From contig PIYJ01000016.1 of assembly GCA_003601725.1 (NCBI GenBank), forward strand, positions 1 to 15,118: a stretch of DNA of 15,118 nt. The letters run 5' to 3'. Each line of letters starts with the position of its first letter. The first letter of the stretch is position 1. The translations under genes were made by a program, and so were the position numbers. This stretch comes from Candidatus Bathyarchaeota archaeon (GTDB lineage Archaea > Thermoproteota > Bathyarchaeia > Bathyarchaeales > DTEX01). Under the pieces are notes generated by a model. The model saw only the letters and a program-made list of their open reading frames with translations, was not told the DNA's origin and ran no database searches. Positions 6,434 to 12,852 of the stretch are shown here, in pieces.

Positions 6434-7618
6434 TTGATTCAGTTGTCCAGCGGATCGATATTCAAAGACAGAAATAAGCTCTCGCCGTACTATATTCCGA
6501 AAAGGCTTCCTTACAGGGATGAACAGATCCGTATTCTTCACTCTATCTACGATGCGATGATAAAGGATGTTAAAGATGCCTATCCTAGATTCACGCAGAT
6601 AATCGGTCCGACAGGAACAGGGAAGACATGTACGACCATAAGATTCGGGGAGCAAATAACGGAATACGCCGAAAAGGAAGGCGTCAATCTGAAATATATC
6701 TATGTGAATTGCAAGGTGGACGGCGCAACCCGTTACGTTCTATTCAGAAATCTTGTTAGAAAATTAACTCCTAAAATCTCGACGAGAAGCTTAAGCCCAG
6801 AAGAGATGCTCCGTCAATTCGTTGAGTATCTAAAAGCGGAAAACATATTCTCGATTATAACGTTCGACGAGATAGACTACTTCGTTCAGATCAATCCTAA
6901 AGATCACATAATATACGACTTAACCCGCACAACAGAGACCAGCCCAGGCGAACCATCCCCAATAATCGGCGAGATATTCATAGCGAAATCGCTAAGGTGG
7001 CATGAACGTCTGGATCCGGGGGAAAAATCTACGCTTGGACTTGGCGTAATAGAGTTTCCTAGATACACAAGCCTCCAAGTTAGAGAGATCCTTTCAAGCC
7101 GAGTTGAAGAAGCATTTCATCCGGGAGCAGTAAGTGAGGAGACGCTTGATCTTGTAAGCGATATCACGGCGAATCCTCCGGTTAATGGCGATATACGTGT
7201 AGGATTAGACCTCCTATATTACTCGGGGAATCTGGCGGAGAATCAAGGACTCGATAGGGTTCTTCCGGATCATGTGAGGAAGGTCTACAGCGAGATCAAT
7301 CCATCCATCACTTCGGAAGACATCATGAATCTAGACAAGAATGGGAGACTCATTCTTTTAGCACTGGTGCGCAGCTTAAGGTCAAGCGGATCAGCTTATG
7401 TGGGGCTGCGTGATCTACGTAAAAATTACGAGGTTATATGCGAAGAGTTCAATCTGAAGCCGACGGAAAGATTTGAGGAACACCTGCAGGATCTCATATA
7501 TCGCGGAATAGTCGATATGAAATCTCTGACCGAGCTGGGGATCTCAGGGGTTTCCCTAATAGATCTCGATCAATTCCTCAGTAGCCTTGCAGAAAAACTA
7601 AGGAAGGAAATGAAGTGA
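6434..7618 (+). CDS. cdc6: Orc1/Cdc6-family AAA+ replication initiator, divergent
   Basis: Archaeal Orc1/Cdc6 proteins bind origins and help load MCM. The 394-residue protein has an N-terminal LPYRDEQI box (25-32), Walker A GPTGTGKT at 58-65, Walker B ITFDEID with Asp145-Glu146, a sensor-2-like NGDIRVGLDLL with Arg255, and a C-terminal winged-helix domain from about 290. Two hallmarks are altered. The sensor-1 segment, usually ISNDLKF, reads IAKSLRW, placing Lys185 at the usual Asn. The LDPRV arginine-finger box reads LDPGE, with Gly196 for Arg. It may therefore bind ATP but hydrolyse it poorly, or act as a paralogue or regulator rather than the main initiator. The start is TTG 6434 (TTG 6443 is possible), chosen from the TATA spacing. 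The stop overlaps the next gene as GTGA. Confidence 0.88.
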   Translation: MIQLSSGSIFKDRNKLSPYYIPKRLPYRDEQIRILHSIYDAMIKDVKDAYPRFTQIIGPTGTGKTCTTIRFGEQITEYAEKEGVNLKYIYVNCKVDGATRYVLFRNLVRKLTPKISTRSLSPEEMLRQFVEYLKAENIFSIITFDEIDYFVQINPKDHIIYDLTRTTETSPGEPSPIIGEIFIAKSLRWHERLDPGEKSTLGLGVIEFPRYTSLQVREILSSRVEEAFHPGAVSEETLDLVSDITANPPVNGDIRVGLDLLYYSGNLAENQGLDRVLPDHVRKVYSEINPSITSEDIMNLDKNGRLILLALVRSLRSSGSAYVGLRDLRKNYEVICEEFNLKPTERFEEHLQDLIYRGIVDMKSLTELGISGVSLIDLDQFLSSLAEKLRKEMK

Positions 7619-7914
7619 TAAATAATAAAAGGAACATCTGGGAGGATCTGGAAGACGGTTTCGGAGGCGGAAGCAGATTTAGAATCCTTCTTCATCTTGC
7701 ACTTCACCCAGAGAAGGCATACACGAAATACGCGTTGGTCAAAGCTACTGGTTTGAGAACCCCCTCCGTTGCGGAGCAGCTCAGAATCCTTGTTGATATG
7801 GGATGGGTTAAGGAGTATCCATTCACACCTAGGACCTATCAAATAAATGCGGATCATGAAATCGTTAAGTGTTTCCTAGAGTTTCTGGAAAAAATTAGGC
7901 GCTTAACCGAATAA
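7615..7914 (+). CDS. Small winged-helix protein coupled to orc1/cdc6
   Basis: A 99-residue winged helix-turn-helix protein of MarR/ArsR-like type. The sequence SRFRILLHLALHPEKAYTKY forms the first helices. KATGLRTPSVAEQLRILVDM is a clear turn plus recognition helix near 44-63, followed by a wing (GWVKEYPFTPRTYQIN) and a C-terminal helix likely to dimerise. No metal-binding Cys cluster is seen. It begins at GTG, sharing GTGA (7615-7618) with the orc1/cdc6 stop, so the two are co-translated from one mRNA. It could repress the operon or assist Orc1 binding at DNA; the sequence alone does not say which. A hairpin terminator follows at once. Confidence 0.82.
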   Translation: MINNKRNIWEDLEDGFGGGSRFRILLHLALHPEKAYTKYALVKATGLRTPSVAEQLRILVDMGWVKEYPFTPRTYQINADHEIVKCFLEFLEKIRRLTE

Positions 7915-7920
7915 ACAACA

Positions 7921-7950
7921 GGCGGTTAATCCCCGCCGTTTTCATTTTTG
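7921..7950 (+). terminator. Stem-loop terminator after the orc1/winged-helix operon
   Basis: Inverted repeat GGCGG (7921-7925) and CCGCC (7933-7937) with a 7-base loop, followed by T-rich GTTTTCATTTTTG. It begins 7 bases after the stop of the winged-helix gene. It resembles a bacterial intrinsic terminator more than the bare oligo-T type. Confidence 0.6.
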
Positions 7951-7962
7951 TAATGATCTAAT

Positions 7963-7980
7963 CCACCCCTCCCCCCTCCC
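7963..7980. repeat. C/T tract with G-rich complement
   Basis: An almost pure pyrimidine run (CCACCCCTCCCCCCTCCC) between the operon terminator and the next promoter. The minus strand carries GGG, GGGGGG and GGGG runs separated by single A residues, followed by TGG. This could fold as an imperfect G-quadruplex or a triplex. Its function is unknown. Confidence 0.45.
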
Positions 7981-7996
7981 TCAACTTTCACAGACT

Positions 7997-8006
7997 TCTT
8001 AAATAT
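7997..8006 (+). promoter_or_regulatory. TATA box of the zinc protein/radA operon
   Basis: TTCTTAAATA lies about 27 bases upstream of 8026-8029. An 8-codon reading frame beginning with ATG at 8026 ends in TGA at 8050-8052, sharing one base with the ATG at 8052. Confidence 0.45.
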
Positions 8007-8051
8007 CGGCTAGTTGAAATTCTTGATGGACGAGAGAGGGAAATCCACTTG

Positions 8052-8258
8052 ATGAGGGGAAAGCAAAGATCATTCAAAGATCGCCGTGATCGTCAACCGA
8101 TGATCACCATTGAAGAGAGATGCATGAACCCTTGGAATGGAAAATGCTCCAGCACAGACATAGCTTTATACATAATGTTTAAGGGAAGAAGGTTACCGAT
8201 ATGCTGGAAATGCTGGATGGACATCTCGTCAAAAAATATAGAATGGAGATATAAGTAA
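8052..8258 (+). CDS. Four-cysteine putative zinc protein upstream of radA
   Basis: A basic protein of 68 residues. Residues 1-20 are rich in Arg and Lys. Cys24 and Cys32 (CX7C) and Cys51 and Cys54 (CWKC, CX2C) could bind one zinc, with CMNPWNGKCSSTDIALYI and LPICWKCW as the striking blocks. The C-terminus is IEWRYK. I recall similar small proteins next to radA in related archaea but know no assigned function, and I cannot verify that memory here. The stop overlaps the radA start by one base (TAATG), which implies coupled translation and an accessory role in recombination or its control. ATG 8052 is chosen; a TTG at 8049 would add one residue. A GAGAGGG element at 8034-8040 could serve as the ribosome-binding site. 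Confidence 0.75.
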   Translation: MRGKQRSFKDRRDRQPMITIEERCMNPWNGKCSSTDIALYIMFKGRRLPICWKCWMDISSKNIEWRYK

Positions 8259-9205
8259 TGTCTGATGATCTTGAATCGCTTGATGGAGTCGGCTCTTCAA
8301 CAGCCTCAAAGCTCAGAGCAGCCGGATACACGACGATAGAGGCACTCGCCGTTACTCCTCCCCGCGAAATTATGGAGAGAACAAACATAGGGTTCAATAC
8401 TCTACTTAAGATTCAAAAGGCAGCCAGGGAACTCATAAGCACAGAGTTTAAGACTGCAAAGGAATTCTACGAAAAAAGAAAGAATATGAAAAGATGCACA
8501 ACTGGAAGCAAAAAACTTGATGAAGCCCTCGGAGGAGGAATCGAGACTCAAGCTCTGACTGAACTGATAGGCGAATATGGATCTGGGAAAACTCAGATTT
8601 GCCTTATGCTTTCGGTAACTGCGCAGCTCCCATTTGAAGATGGAGGATTGAATGGAAATGTCGCCTTCATCGATACAGAAGGCACATTCATGCCTGAACG
8701 TATATACCAAATAGCTTCAGCCAGAGGGATGGATCCTGAAGCAGTCGCCAATAACATTTTAGTCGCCCGAGCCTATAACAGCAGCCATCAATGCCTACTG
8801 ATCGACAGGCTCTTCACGCTGGTTCCTGAAAACAACGTAAAGCTAGTAGTCATAGACAGCATGATCAGCCACTTCAGAGGAGAATATGTAGGGCGAGAAA
8901 ACCTGGCGGATAGACAGCAGAAATTGAATCAGTATCTGCATAAGCTCATCCGACTGTCCGAAGCCTATAACGTCGCAGTTGTATTAACAAATCAGGTTCA
9001 GGCGAATCCCACAGCGTTCTTCGGAGATCCGAATAGACCTGCGGGGGGAAACATAATGGCTCACGCCTGCACTCATAGGGTATTCCTACGTAAAGGCACT
9101 AAAGGAGTCAGGGTTGCGAGGGTGATAGACAGCCCGTATCTTCCAGAGGTTCCAGTTCGATTCATAATTACAGATAGGGGAATAGAAGACGTAGAAGAGG
9201 GTTAA
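8258..9205 (+). CDS. radA: DNA repair and recombination protein RadA
   Basis: Archaeal RecA/Rad51 recombinase that forms filaments on single-stranded DNA and catalyses strand exchange. The 315-residue protein has an N-terminal helix-hairpin-helix domain at about 1-60 (LDGVGSSTASKLRAAGYTTI), a polymerisation linker, then the ATPase core. Walker A is GEYGSGKT at 105-112, Walker B is LVVIDSM with Asp200, and the L1/L2 DNA-binding region includes FRGEYVGRENLADRQQKLNQ and VLTNQVQANP. The N-terminal tail is short, which explains a length slightly below the usual 320-350. It starts in TAATG, coupled to the small zinc protein. The stop lies in TTAA shared with the convergent sua5. Confidence 0.97.
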   Translation: MSDDLESLDGVGSSTASKLRAAGYTTIEALAVTPPREIMERTNIGFNTLLKIQKAARELISTEFKTAKEFYEKRKNMKRCTTGSKKLDEALGGGIETQALTELIGEYGSGKTQICLMLSVTAQLPFEDGGLNGNVAFIDTEGTFMPERIYQIASARGMDPEAVANNILVARAYNSSHQCLLIDRLFTLVPENNVKLVVIDSMISHFRGEYVGRENLADRQQKLNQYLHKLIRLSEAYNVAVVLTNQVQANPTAFFGDPNRPAGGNIMAHACTHRVFLRKGTKGVRVARVIDSPYLPEVPVRFIITDRGIEDVEEG

Positions 9206-10260
9206 CTGGCCTTTACGATATTGAAGCCTGAAGCCTTTCTAAGCCTATTCATGATAGCTAAGCCTAAATGTTTCAATGGAACGCCTTCAGCGATTATAAC
9301 GTCAACTTTTTCTTCGTCAAATTCCCGTAACAACTTGAAGAGATTCTTTGCTAGGCAAGTTGGGCTGTCTCGGCTTCCCAGCGACTTTATCACATCTGCC
9401 CTGTAGGAACGCCGAGTCTCATCTGTAGCTAGAACGCCCACTCTTTTTCCCTTCTCATTATAGCGATCTACCAGCTCTTGGATCTTATCAATTAATGCCT
9501 CTACGTCTCCCTCGACAAGGATAAGCTGAGCCTTTGGAGAGTAATGTCTATGCTTCATACCAGGCGAGGGAGCGCGATCTAAACGCAGTTTTTTGTCGGC
9601 GATCACAGATGGATGGAGCTTAACATCCTTCAATATGCGTCTTAGCTCTTCAAACGGCAGTCCTCCAGGCCTCAGAACTTGAGGCGGCTTCGACGTGAGA
9701 TCTACAACGGTTGATTCTACGCCTATCTCAGTTGGACCTGCATCGAGAATCATATCGATCCGTCCCTCCAGGTCTTGCCGCACATGTTCAGCAGTGGTTG
9801 GGCTTGGCCGTCCTGCGAGATTGGCGCTTGGCGCTGCTATTGGAACCGCTGACTCTTGGATTAAGGCTAGTGCGACCTTATGATTCGGCATTCTTATGGC
9901 TACGGTGTCTAATCCTCCTGTTGTTTCTTTTGGAACAATGCTTGAAGCTTTAAGAATCAGAGTTAAAGGTCCAGGCCAGAGATTCATCAGTTTATCCGCG
10001 TTTCTTGGAACTTCATTTGATAGTCTATATACATCTTTCTTGTTTGATATGTGAACTATTATGGGATTATCAGGCGGACGGTTCTTAGCTGCATATATTC
10101 GTCGAACTGCTTCTGGATTCAAAGCGTCAGCGCCGAGGCCATAGACGGTCTCTGTGGGAAAGGCTACTAAGCCGCCTTTACGGATGATCCTCGCTGCAGC
10201 TCGGATCTTATCTTTTTCTGGTTTCTCGCCGTTTACCTTCAATATGGCCGTCTGTTTCAT
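9202..10260 (-). CDS. sua5: L-threonylcarbamoyladenylate synthase, Sua5 type
   Basis: Makes threonylcarbamoyl-AMP from threonine, bicarbonate and ATP, the precursor for t6A at position 37 of ANN-decoding tRNAs (transferred by the KEOPS complex). A YrdC domain covers about 15-205: FPTETVYGLG at 34-43, KNRPPDNP at 59-66, AIRMPNH at 121-127 and APSANLAGRPSP at 143-154. A linker with PSPGMKHRHYSPKA at 231-244, the loop that gates the active site, precedes a C-terminal Sua5 domain. I chose ATG 10260 because GAGG lies 8 bases upstream and 352 residues is the usual Sua5 length. An in-frame ATG at 10320 would add 20 residues with no family similarity that I can see. It converges on radA with both stops in the palindrome TTAA. 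Confidence 0.95.
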   Translation of the reverse strand: MKQTAILKVNGEKPEKDKIRAAARIIRKGGLVAFPTETVYGLGADALNPEAVRRIYAAKNRPPDNPIIVHISNKKDVYRLSNEVPRNADKLMNLWPGPLTLILKASSIVPKETTGGLDTVAIRMPNHKVALALIQESAVPIAAPSANLAGRPSPTTAEHVRQDLEGRIDMILDAGPTEIGVESTVVDLTSKPPQVLRPGGLPFEELRRILKDVKLHPSVIADKKLRLDRAPSPGMKHRHYSPKAQLILVEGDVEALIDKIQELVDRYNEKGKRVGVLATDETRRSYRADVIKSLGSRDSPTCLAKNLFKLLREFDEEKVDVIIAEGVPLKHLGLAIMNRLRKASGFNIVKAS

Positions 10261-10398
10261 GCTGTGTTCCTCAATGAGGCATTTCCGTATCTGAATATTC
10301 AGTTTGATGCTGGGAATCATTATCCTTAATATGTCCCGATTATGAAAGCTTTATCCCAGTAGAAAGATGTATCTCTCTAATAGATAAGGTGCCATCCC

Positions 10399-10815
10399 AT
10401 GCGTGATTTAAGCCGCTTATTTGACGCTTCGGATTTCCCGTTCATTTCGAAACATCGAAGCTTAACCGAAATCTTGACTGATAATGATCTGGCTGCTTTA
10501 GGAGACGCCTTCGTAAATTTTGTCTATTCATTAGCTCTCTCATTAAAAGAGGGGAAACCAGCAGGTAGAAAGTTGGGTAACGTCACCCTTGCTTCTGCTT
10601 TGAGAAAAGCGGGCCTTAGGAAGATGCTGCCTTTTAGAACGGACAGACATCGACAGGCAAATGCGGCTGAAGCTTTGATAGTATATGCGTGGCTTGTAGG
10701 CATCTTGTCCTTAAAGGAGATTCTTCGAATCATAAGCAGCTCTGAAAATATTGAGGATTCTCTGGAGATTCTTTTACAGAAGATAGTGGAGAAATCCGGG
10801 GAGTTCATAACCTAA
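10399..10815 (+). CDS. Mini-RNase III-like family protein
   Basis: A 138-residue protein with only the RNase III endonuclease fold and no double-stranded RNA-binding domain. The signature ALGDAFVNF holds Asp36, matching the catalytic Asp of RNase III, and AAEALIVYAWL holds Glu91, matching the catalytic Glu. Two other carboxylates of classical RNase III are replaced (Asn29 and Ala32 at the E. coli Glu38 and Glu41 positions; Asn88 at Asp114), much as in bacterial mini-RNase III. This suggests an active, dimeric, metal-dependent nuclease on structured RNA such as rRNA precursors, but activity is inferred. AAGGTG (10386-10391) is a good Shine-Dalgarno element 7 bases before the ATG. It is divergent from sua5 and followed after 64 bases by the FUN14 gene. 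Confidence 0.8.
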   Translation: MRDLSRLFDASDFPFISKHRSLTEILTDNDLAALGDAFVNFVYSLALSLKEGKPAGRKLGNVTLASALRKAGLRKMLPFRTDRHRQANAAEALIVYAWLVGILSLKEILRIISSSENIEDSLEILLQKIVEKSGEFIT

Positions 10816-10821
10816 TGTTTA

Positions 10822-10833
10822 ATAATTTTAAAG
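10822..10833 (+). promoter_or_regulatory. TATA-like element before the FUN14 gene
   Basis: ATAATTTTAAAG, which would start transcription near 10853. It is followed by a near-perfect Shine-Dalgarno sequence, AAGGAGG (10866-10872), 7 bases before the ATG at 10880. This is the strongest ribosome-binding site among the plus-strand genes. Confidence 0.45.
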
Positions 10834-10879
10834 TGAACTTCATATTGAGGTCATGCTGGTCAATTAAGGAGGGGAATCT

Positions 10880-11188
10880 ATGAGTGAAGTGTTGACTCCG
10901 ATCGTTTATCAGCTCGGGATCGGAGGGACATTGGGGTTCTTCGCTGGATACGCCATAAAGAAATTAACAAAGCTTATAGCAGCCCTCATAGGGGTGATGG
11001 CTCTTCTATTGATCTATTTAGGCTATGAGGGAATAATCATGATAAACTATGAGAAATTGACTGAAAAGATTCAAAGTTTAATCGGAATAGTCGGTCAAGC
11101 TCCCAATGTGATTACGCCTATAATTTCAGGCTTGCCGTTTGCAGGAAGCTTCTTAGCCGGAGCGGCTTTAGGACTGAAGTTCGGATAA
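10880..11188 (+). CDS. FUN14-family membrane protein
   Basis: A small integral membrane protein of the FUN14 family (PF04930). The eukaryotic FUNDC1 relative is a mitophagy receptor, but the archaeal role is unknown. The visible family core is LGIGGTLGFFAGYAIKK at 12-28 with a conserved Gly-rich first helix, then a second hydrophobic helix at about 31-48 ending in YLGYEGIIMINY, and a third at about 77-98 with GLPFAGSFLAGAALGLK. The 102-residue length is normal for prokaryotic members. The start is fixed by a strong Shine-Dalgarno sequence. It converges on rpoL with only 13 bases between the stops. Confidence 0.85.
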   Translation: MSEVLTPIVYQLGIGGTLGFFAGYAIKKLTKLIAALIGVMALLLIYLGYEGIIMINYEKLTEKIQSLIGIVGQAPNVITPIISGLPFAGSFLAGAALGLKFG

Positions 11189-11201
11189 AAAAGGGCATTC
11201 T

Positions 11202-11513
11202 CTATTTCTGAGCGGGTCCTTTCTTTTGCATCCACATTTCAAGGGCTTTATCAATCTCTTGGCTCAGTTCTCTGCCCCTTTGACGGATCTTTTCTATAGC
11301 TTCGACGAGTGCCTCTTCCGGCTTCTTCCCTTTCTTCGTTCGAATAGAGAGTATCGTGTTAGAGACCAAGGGATGAGGCACATCGTATCCTGCGAACTCA
11401 ACTTCCTTATCTTCTAAGAGAACTGACTCTAGAAGGTTGCAGAAGGTGTGTCCTTCACCTTCAATCTCTAGCTTTAGCTCTTGAGGGGTTCTCCGCAATA
11501 TTTTTAGCTGCAC
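11202..11513 (-). CDS. rpoL: DNA-directed RNA polymerase subunit L (Rpb11-like)
   Basis: Assembly subunit that pairs with RpoD (Rpb3-like) to begin formation of archaeal RNA polymerase. The family signature is LKLEIEGEGHTFCNLLESVL, followed by VPHPLVSNTILSIRT and a charged C-terminal helix. I prefer GTG 11513 (103 residues), because GGAGG at 11525-11521 lies exactly 7 bases upstream and the first strand VQLKILRRTPQEL then starts the protein as in homologues. In-frame alternatives are ATG 11519, only a base or two from the Shine-Dalgarno element, and GTG 11531, which makes a GTGA overlap with the csl4 stop. It is the last gene of the csl4-rpoL unit. Confidence 0.92.
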   Translation of the reverse strand: MQLKILRRTPQELKLEIEGEGHTFCNLLESVLLEDKEVEFAGYDVPHPLVSNTILSIRTKKGKKPEEALVEAIEKIRQRGRELSQEIDKALEMWMQKKGPAQK

Positions 11514-11527
11514 GATCATTCCTCCTT

Positions 11528-12115
11528 TCACAATATTCCTTTTCCATAATCTAAGGTAATCTTACGTTTTTCAATATTCCCGCAGACCGTGCATTTAAGG
11601 TTTCTCCGCTTAACCAAGATGCCTCCGCATTGCGAGCAGAAAGCATAGATGACGCCGAGATTATCATCTCTAGTTGTAAGATGGAAAGTTTGGTTCTTAT
11701 CACTTATGACTTTAGCTCGTACAAGGTCACCTATCCTGAAGGCATCATGCATGTTATCAACATATCGGTGACTCACATCGGAGATATGTATAATCCCTGT
11801 GAAATGACCAGAGAGGAATCTTCTTCCAATCTTGATTATCCGAATCGTCGCGTAGGAGCTCTGCACGCTTATGATCCATCCTATAACTGTGCTGCCGATT
11901 TTGGGAACATTTACATTACGCGCCACTGGATAGACGGAGACTTTCTTGTTGGCAAAATCTATCAGGACATACCCGACGCTTGTTGAATATATGCATCCGT
12001 CTTTCACATAGGTGCCAGAGTCGGGGATGAACTCTTCGATTACACCTAACTTTTGTCCTGGAACAACGAATTGACCGCTGCTTCTAACTTCATTCATGAA
12101 TGACACTTCTTGCAT
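11528..12115 (-). CDS. csl4: Exosome cap subunit Csl4
   Basis: RNA-binding cap protein of the archaeal exosome, which sits on the Rrp41-Rrp42 ring and recruits RNA and DnaG. Three domains are visible. The N-terminal beta domain spans about 14-65 (VVPGQKLGVIEEFIPDSGTY). An S1 RNA-binding domain spans about 72-150 (IGSTVIGWIISVQSSYATI, then GIIHISDV, FRIGDLVRAKVIS and LTTRDDNLGV). A C-terminal zinc ribbon has Cys160, Cys163, Cys175 and Cys178. All four zinc ligands are present, and 195 residues is the normal length. ATG 12115 or ATG 12097 could be the start; a TTCTTAAAG element at 12146-12138 would place transcription start right at 12115, so the message may be leaderless. The stop overlaps a possible rpoL start. 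Confidence 0.94.
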   Translation of the reverse strand: MQEVSFMNEVRSSGQFVVPGQKLGVIEEFIPDSGTYVKDGCIYSTSVGYVLIDFANKKVSVYPVARNVNVPKIGSTVIGWIISVQSSYATIRIIKIGRRFLSGHFTGIIHISDVSHRYVDNMHDAFRIGDLVRAKVISDKNQTFHLTTRDDNLGVIYAFCSQCGGILVKRRNLKCTVCGNIEKRKITLDYGKGIL

Positions 12116-12120
12116 TATTT

Positions 12121-12132
12121 AGTAAATTTACT
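12121..12132. promoter_or_regulatory. 12-base perfect palindrome just before csl4
   Basis: AGTAAATTTACT is its own reverse complement and lies 5 bases upstream of the ATG at 12115, between the likely TATA element and the start codon. It could be an operator for a dimeric regulator or simply AT-rich promoter sequence. Confidence 0.3.
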
Positions 12133-12187
12133 CTTTAAGAAACGTCCCTTAGCTTCCATATTAGTCTTGCTATTGGCCATATTTATG

Positions 12188-12802
12188 TCATGAAGTCCCG
12201 CTACGTATAATCCGGTAGAGGTCCACAGCAACAGGGTATCTTTTCTTCTTGTGGAAATGATATGTTCTCCCGATGGTTAACCTCATCCCTTTCAGCCAGT
12301 CTATCCTGCCGCCTATCCTTGGTATTTTATCCTTAAGAAACAGCCTAACCGAATCGCTTTGTTTATGCAGTGAATAGACGACATTTGAGATCTGAAGGGC
12401 TTTCTTCAAAAATTTGATATCGACGCCTCTTCTCCGCGTTCCAAATGGGGGATTCATCAGAGTTGTATCGAAACTGCCGACGATGCAGCCGATATCTCCA
12501 ACGATCAGGTCGATGTTAACACCTACTTTTTCAGCATTAAACACCACCGTCTTTATCGCCGATTCATCTATATCGATTCCTAAAACTTGGCTGGCTCCAA
12601 GTAATGAAGCCGCTATGCCTAATATTCCAGAGCCGCATCCCAAGTCGATAACTCTCTTCCCCTTCACATCACCATGCAAAAAAGCAGCGTATACTATTTC
12701 AGCCGCGCTTTCAGCATCGATATTATAGCCCTCCCATCTTAACTTAGGCTTAGGGTTAGGCGCCAGCTGAGAGAGGAGAATCGCCAAATGCTTCTTCTTC
12801 AT
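12188..12802 (-). CDS. METTL5-like RNA N6-adenine methyltransferase (COG2263)
   Basis: Rossmann-fold SAM methyltransferase of the archaeal group related to METTL5, which makes m6A in small-subunit rRNA in eukaryotes. Visible marks are WEGYNIDAESAAEI near 23-36 (in place of the usual LEQY-PT box), the SAM-binding DLGCGSGILGIAA at 53-65, GIDID at 75-79, and catalytic NPPFGT at 117-122, the NPPF motif of N6-adenine enzymes. The C-terminus is basic with FHKKKRYP. The 204-residue length fits the family. ATG 12802 is preferred over an adjacent TTG at 12805. A TATA-like stretch (12834-12852) precedes it, so it may be transcribed apart from dph2. The substrate is presumed to be 16S rRNA. Confidence 0.88.
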   Translation of the reverse strand: MKKKHLAILLSQLAPNPKPKLRWEGYNIDAESAAEIVYAAFLHGDVKGKRVIDLGCGSGILGIAASLLGASQVLGIDIDESAIKTVVFNAEKVGVNIDLIVGDIGCIVGSFDTTLMNPPFGTRRRGVDIKFLKKALQISNVVYSLHKQSDSVRLFLKDKIPRIGGRIDWLKGMRLTIGRTYHFHKKKRYPVAVDLYRIIRSGTS

Positions 12803-12833
12803 CAAGCCTGATCAACCTGAAGAGTCTCTGCGA

Positions 12834-12852
12834 GTTAAATAATAATTAAATC
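12834..12852 (-). promoter_or_regulatory. TATA-like promoter of the methyltransferase gene
   Basis: On the minus strand the stretch reads GATTTAATTATTATTTAAC and overlaps the dph2 stop codon. It would start transcription around 12811-12820, a short leader before the ATG at 12802. There is no clear Shine-Dalgarno sequence, consistent with near-leaderless initiation. Confidence 0.4.

Noticed and set aside
9695..9953. Two overlapping plus-strand frames inside sua5.
   Set aside because: Both are antisense to conserved YrdC-domain coding sequence and lack recognisable features.
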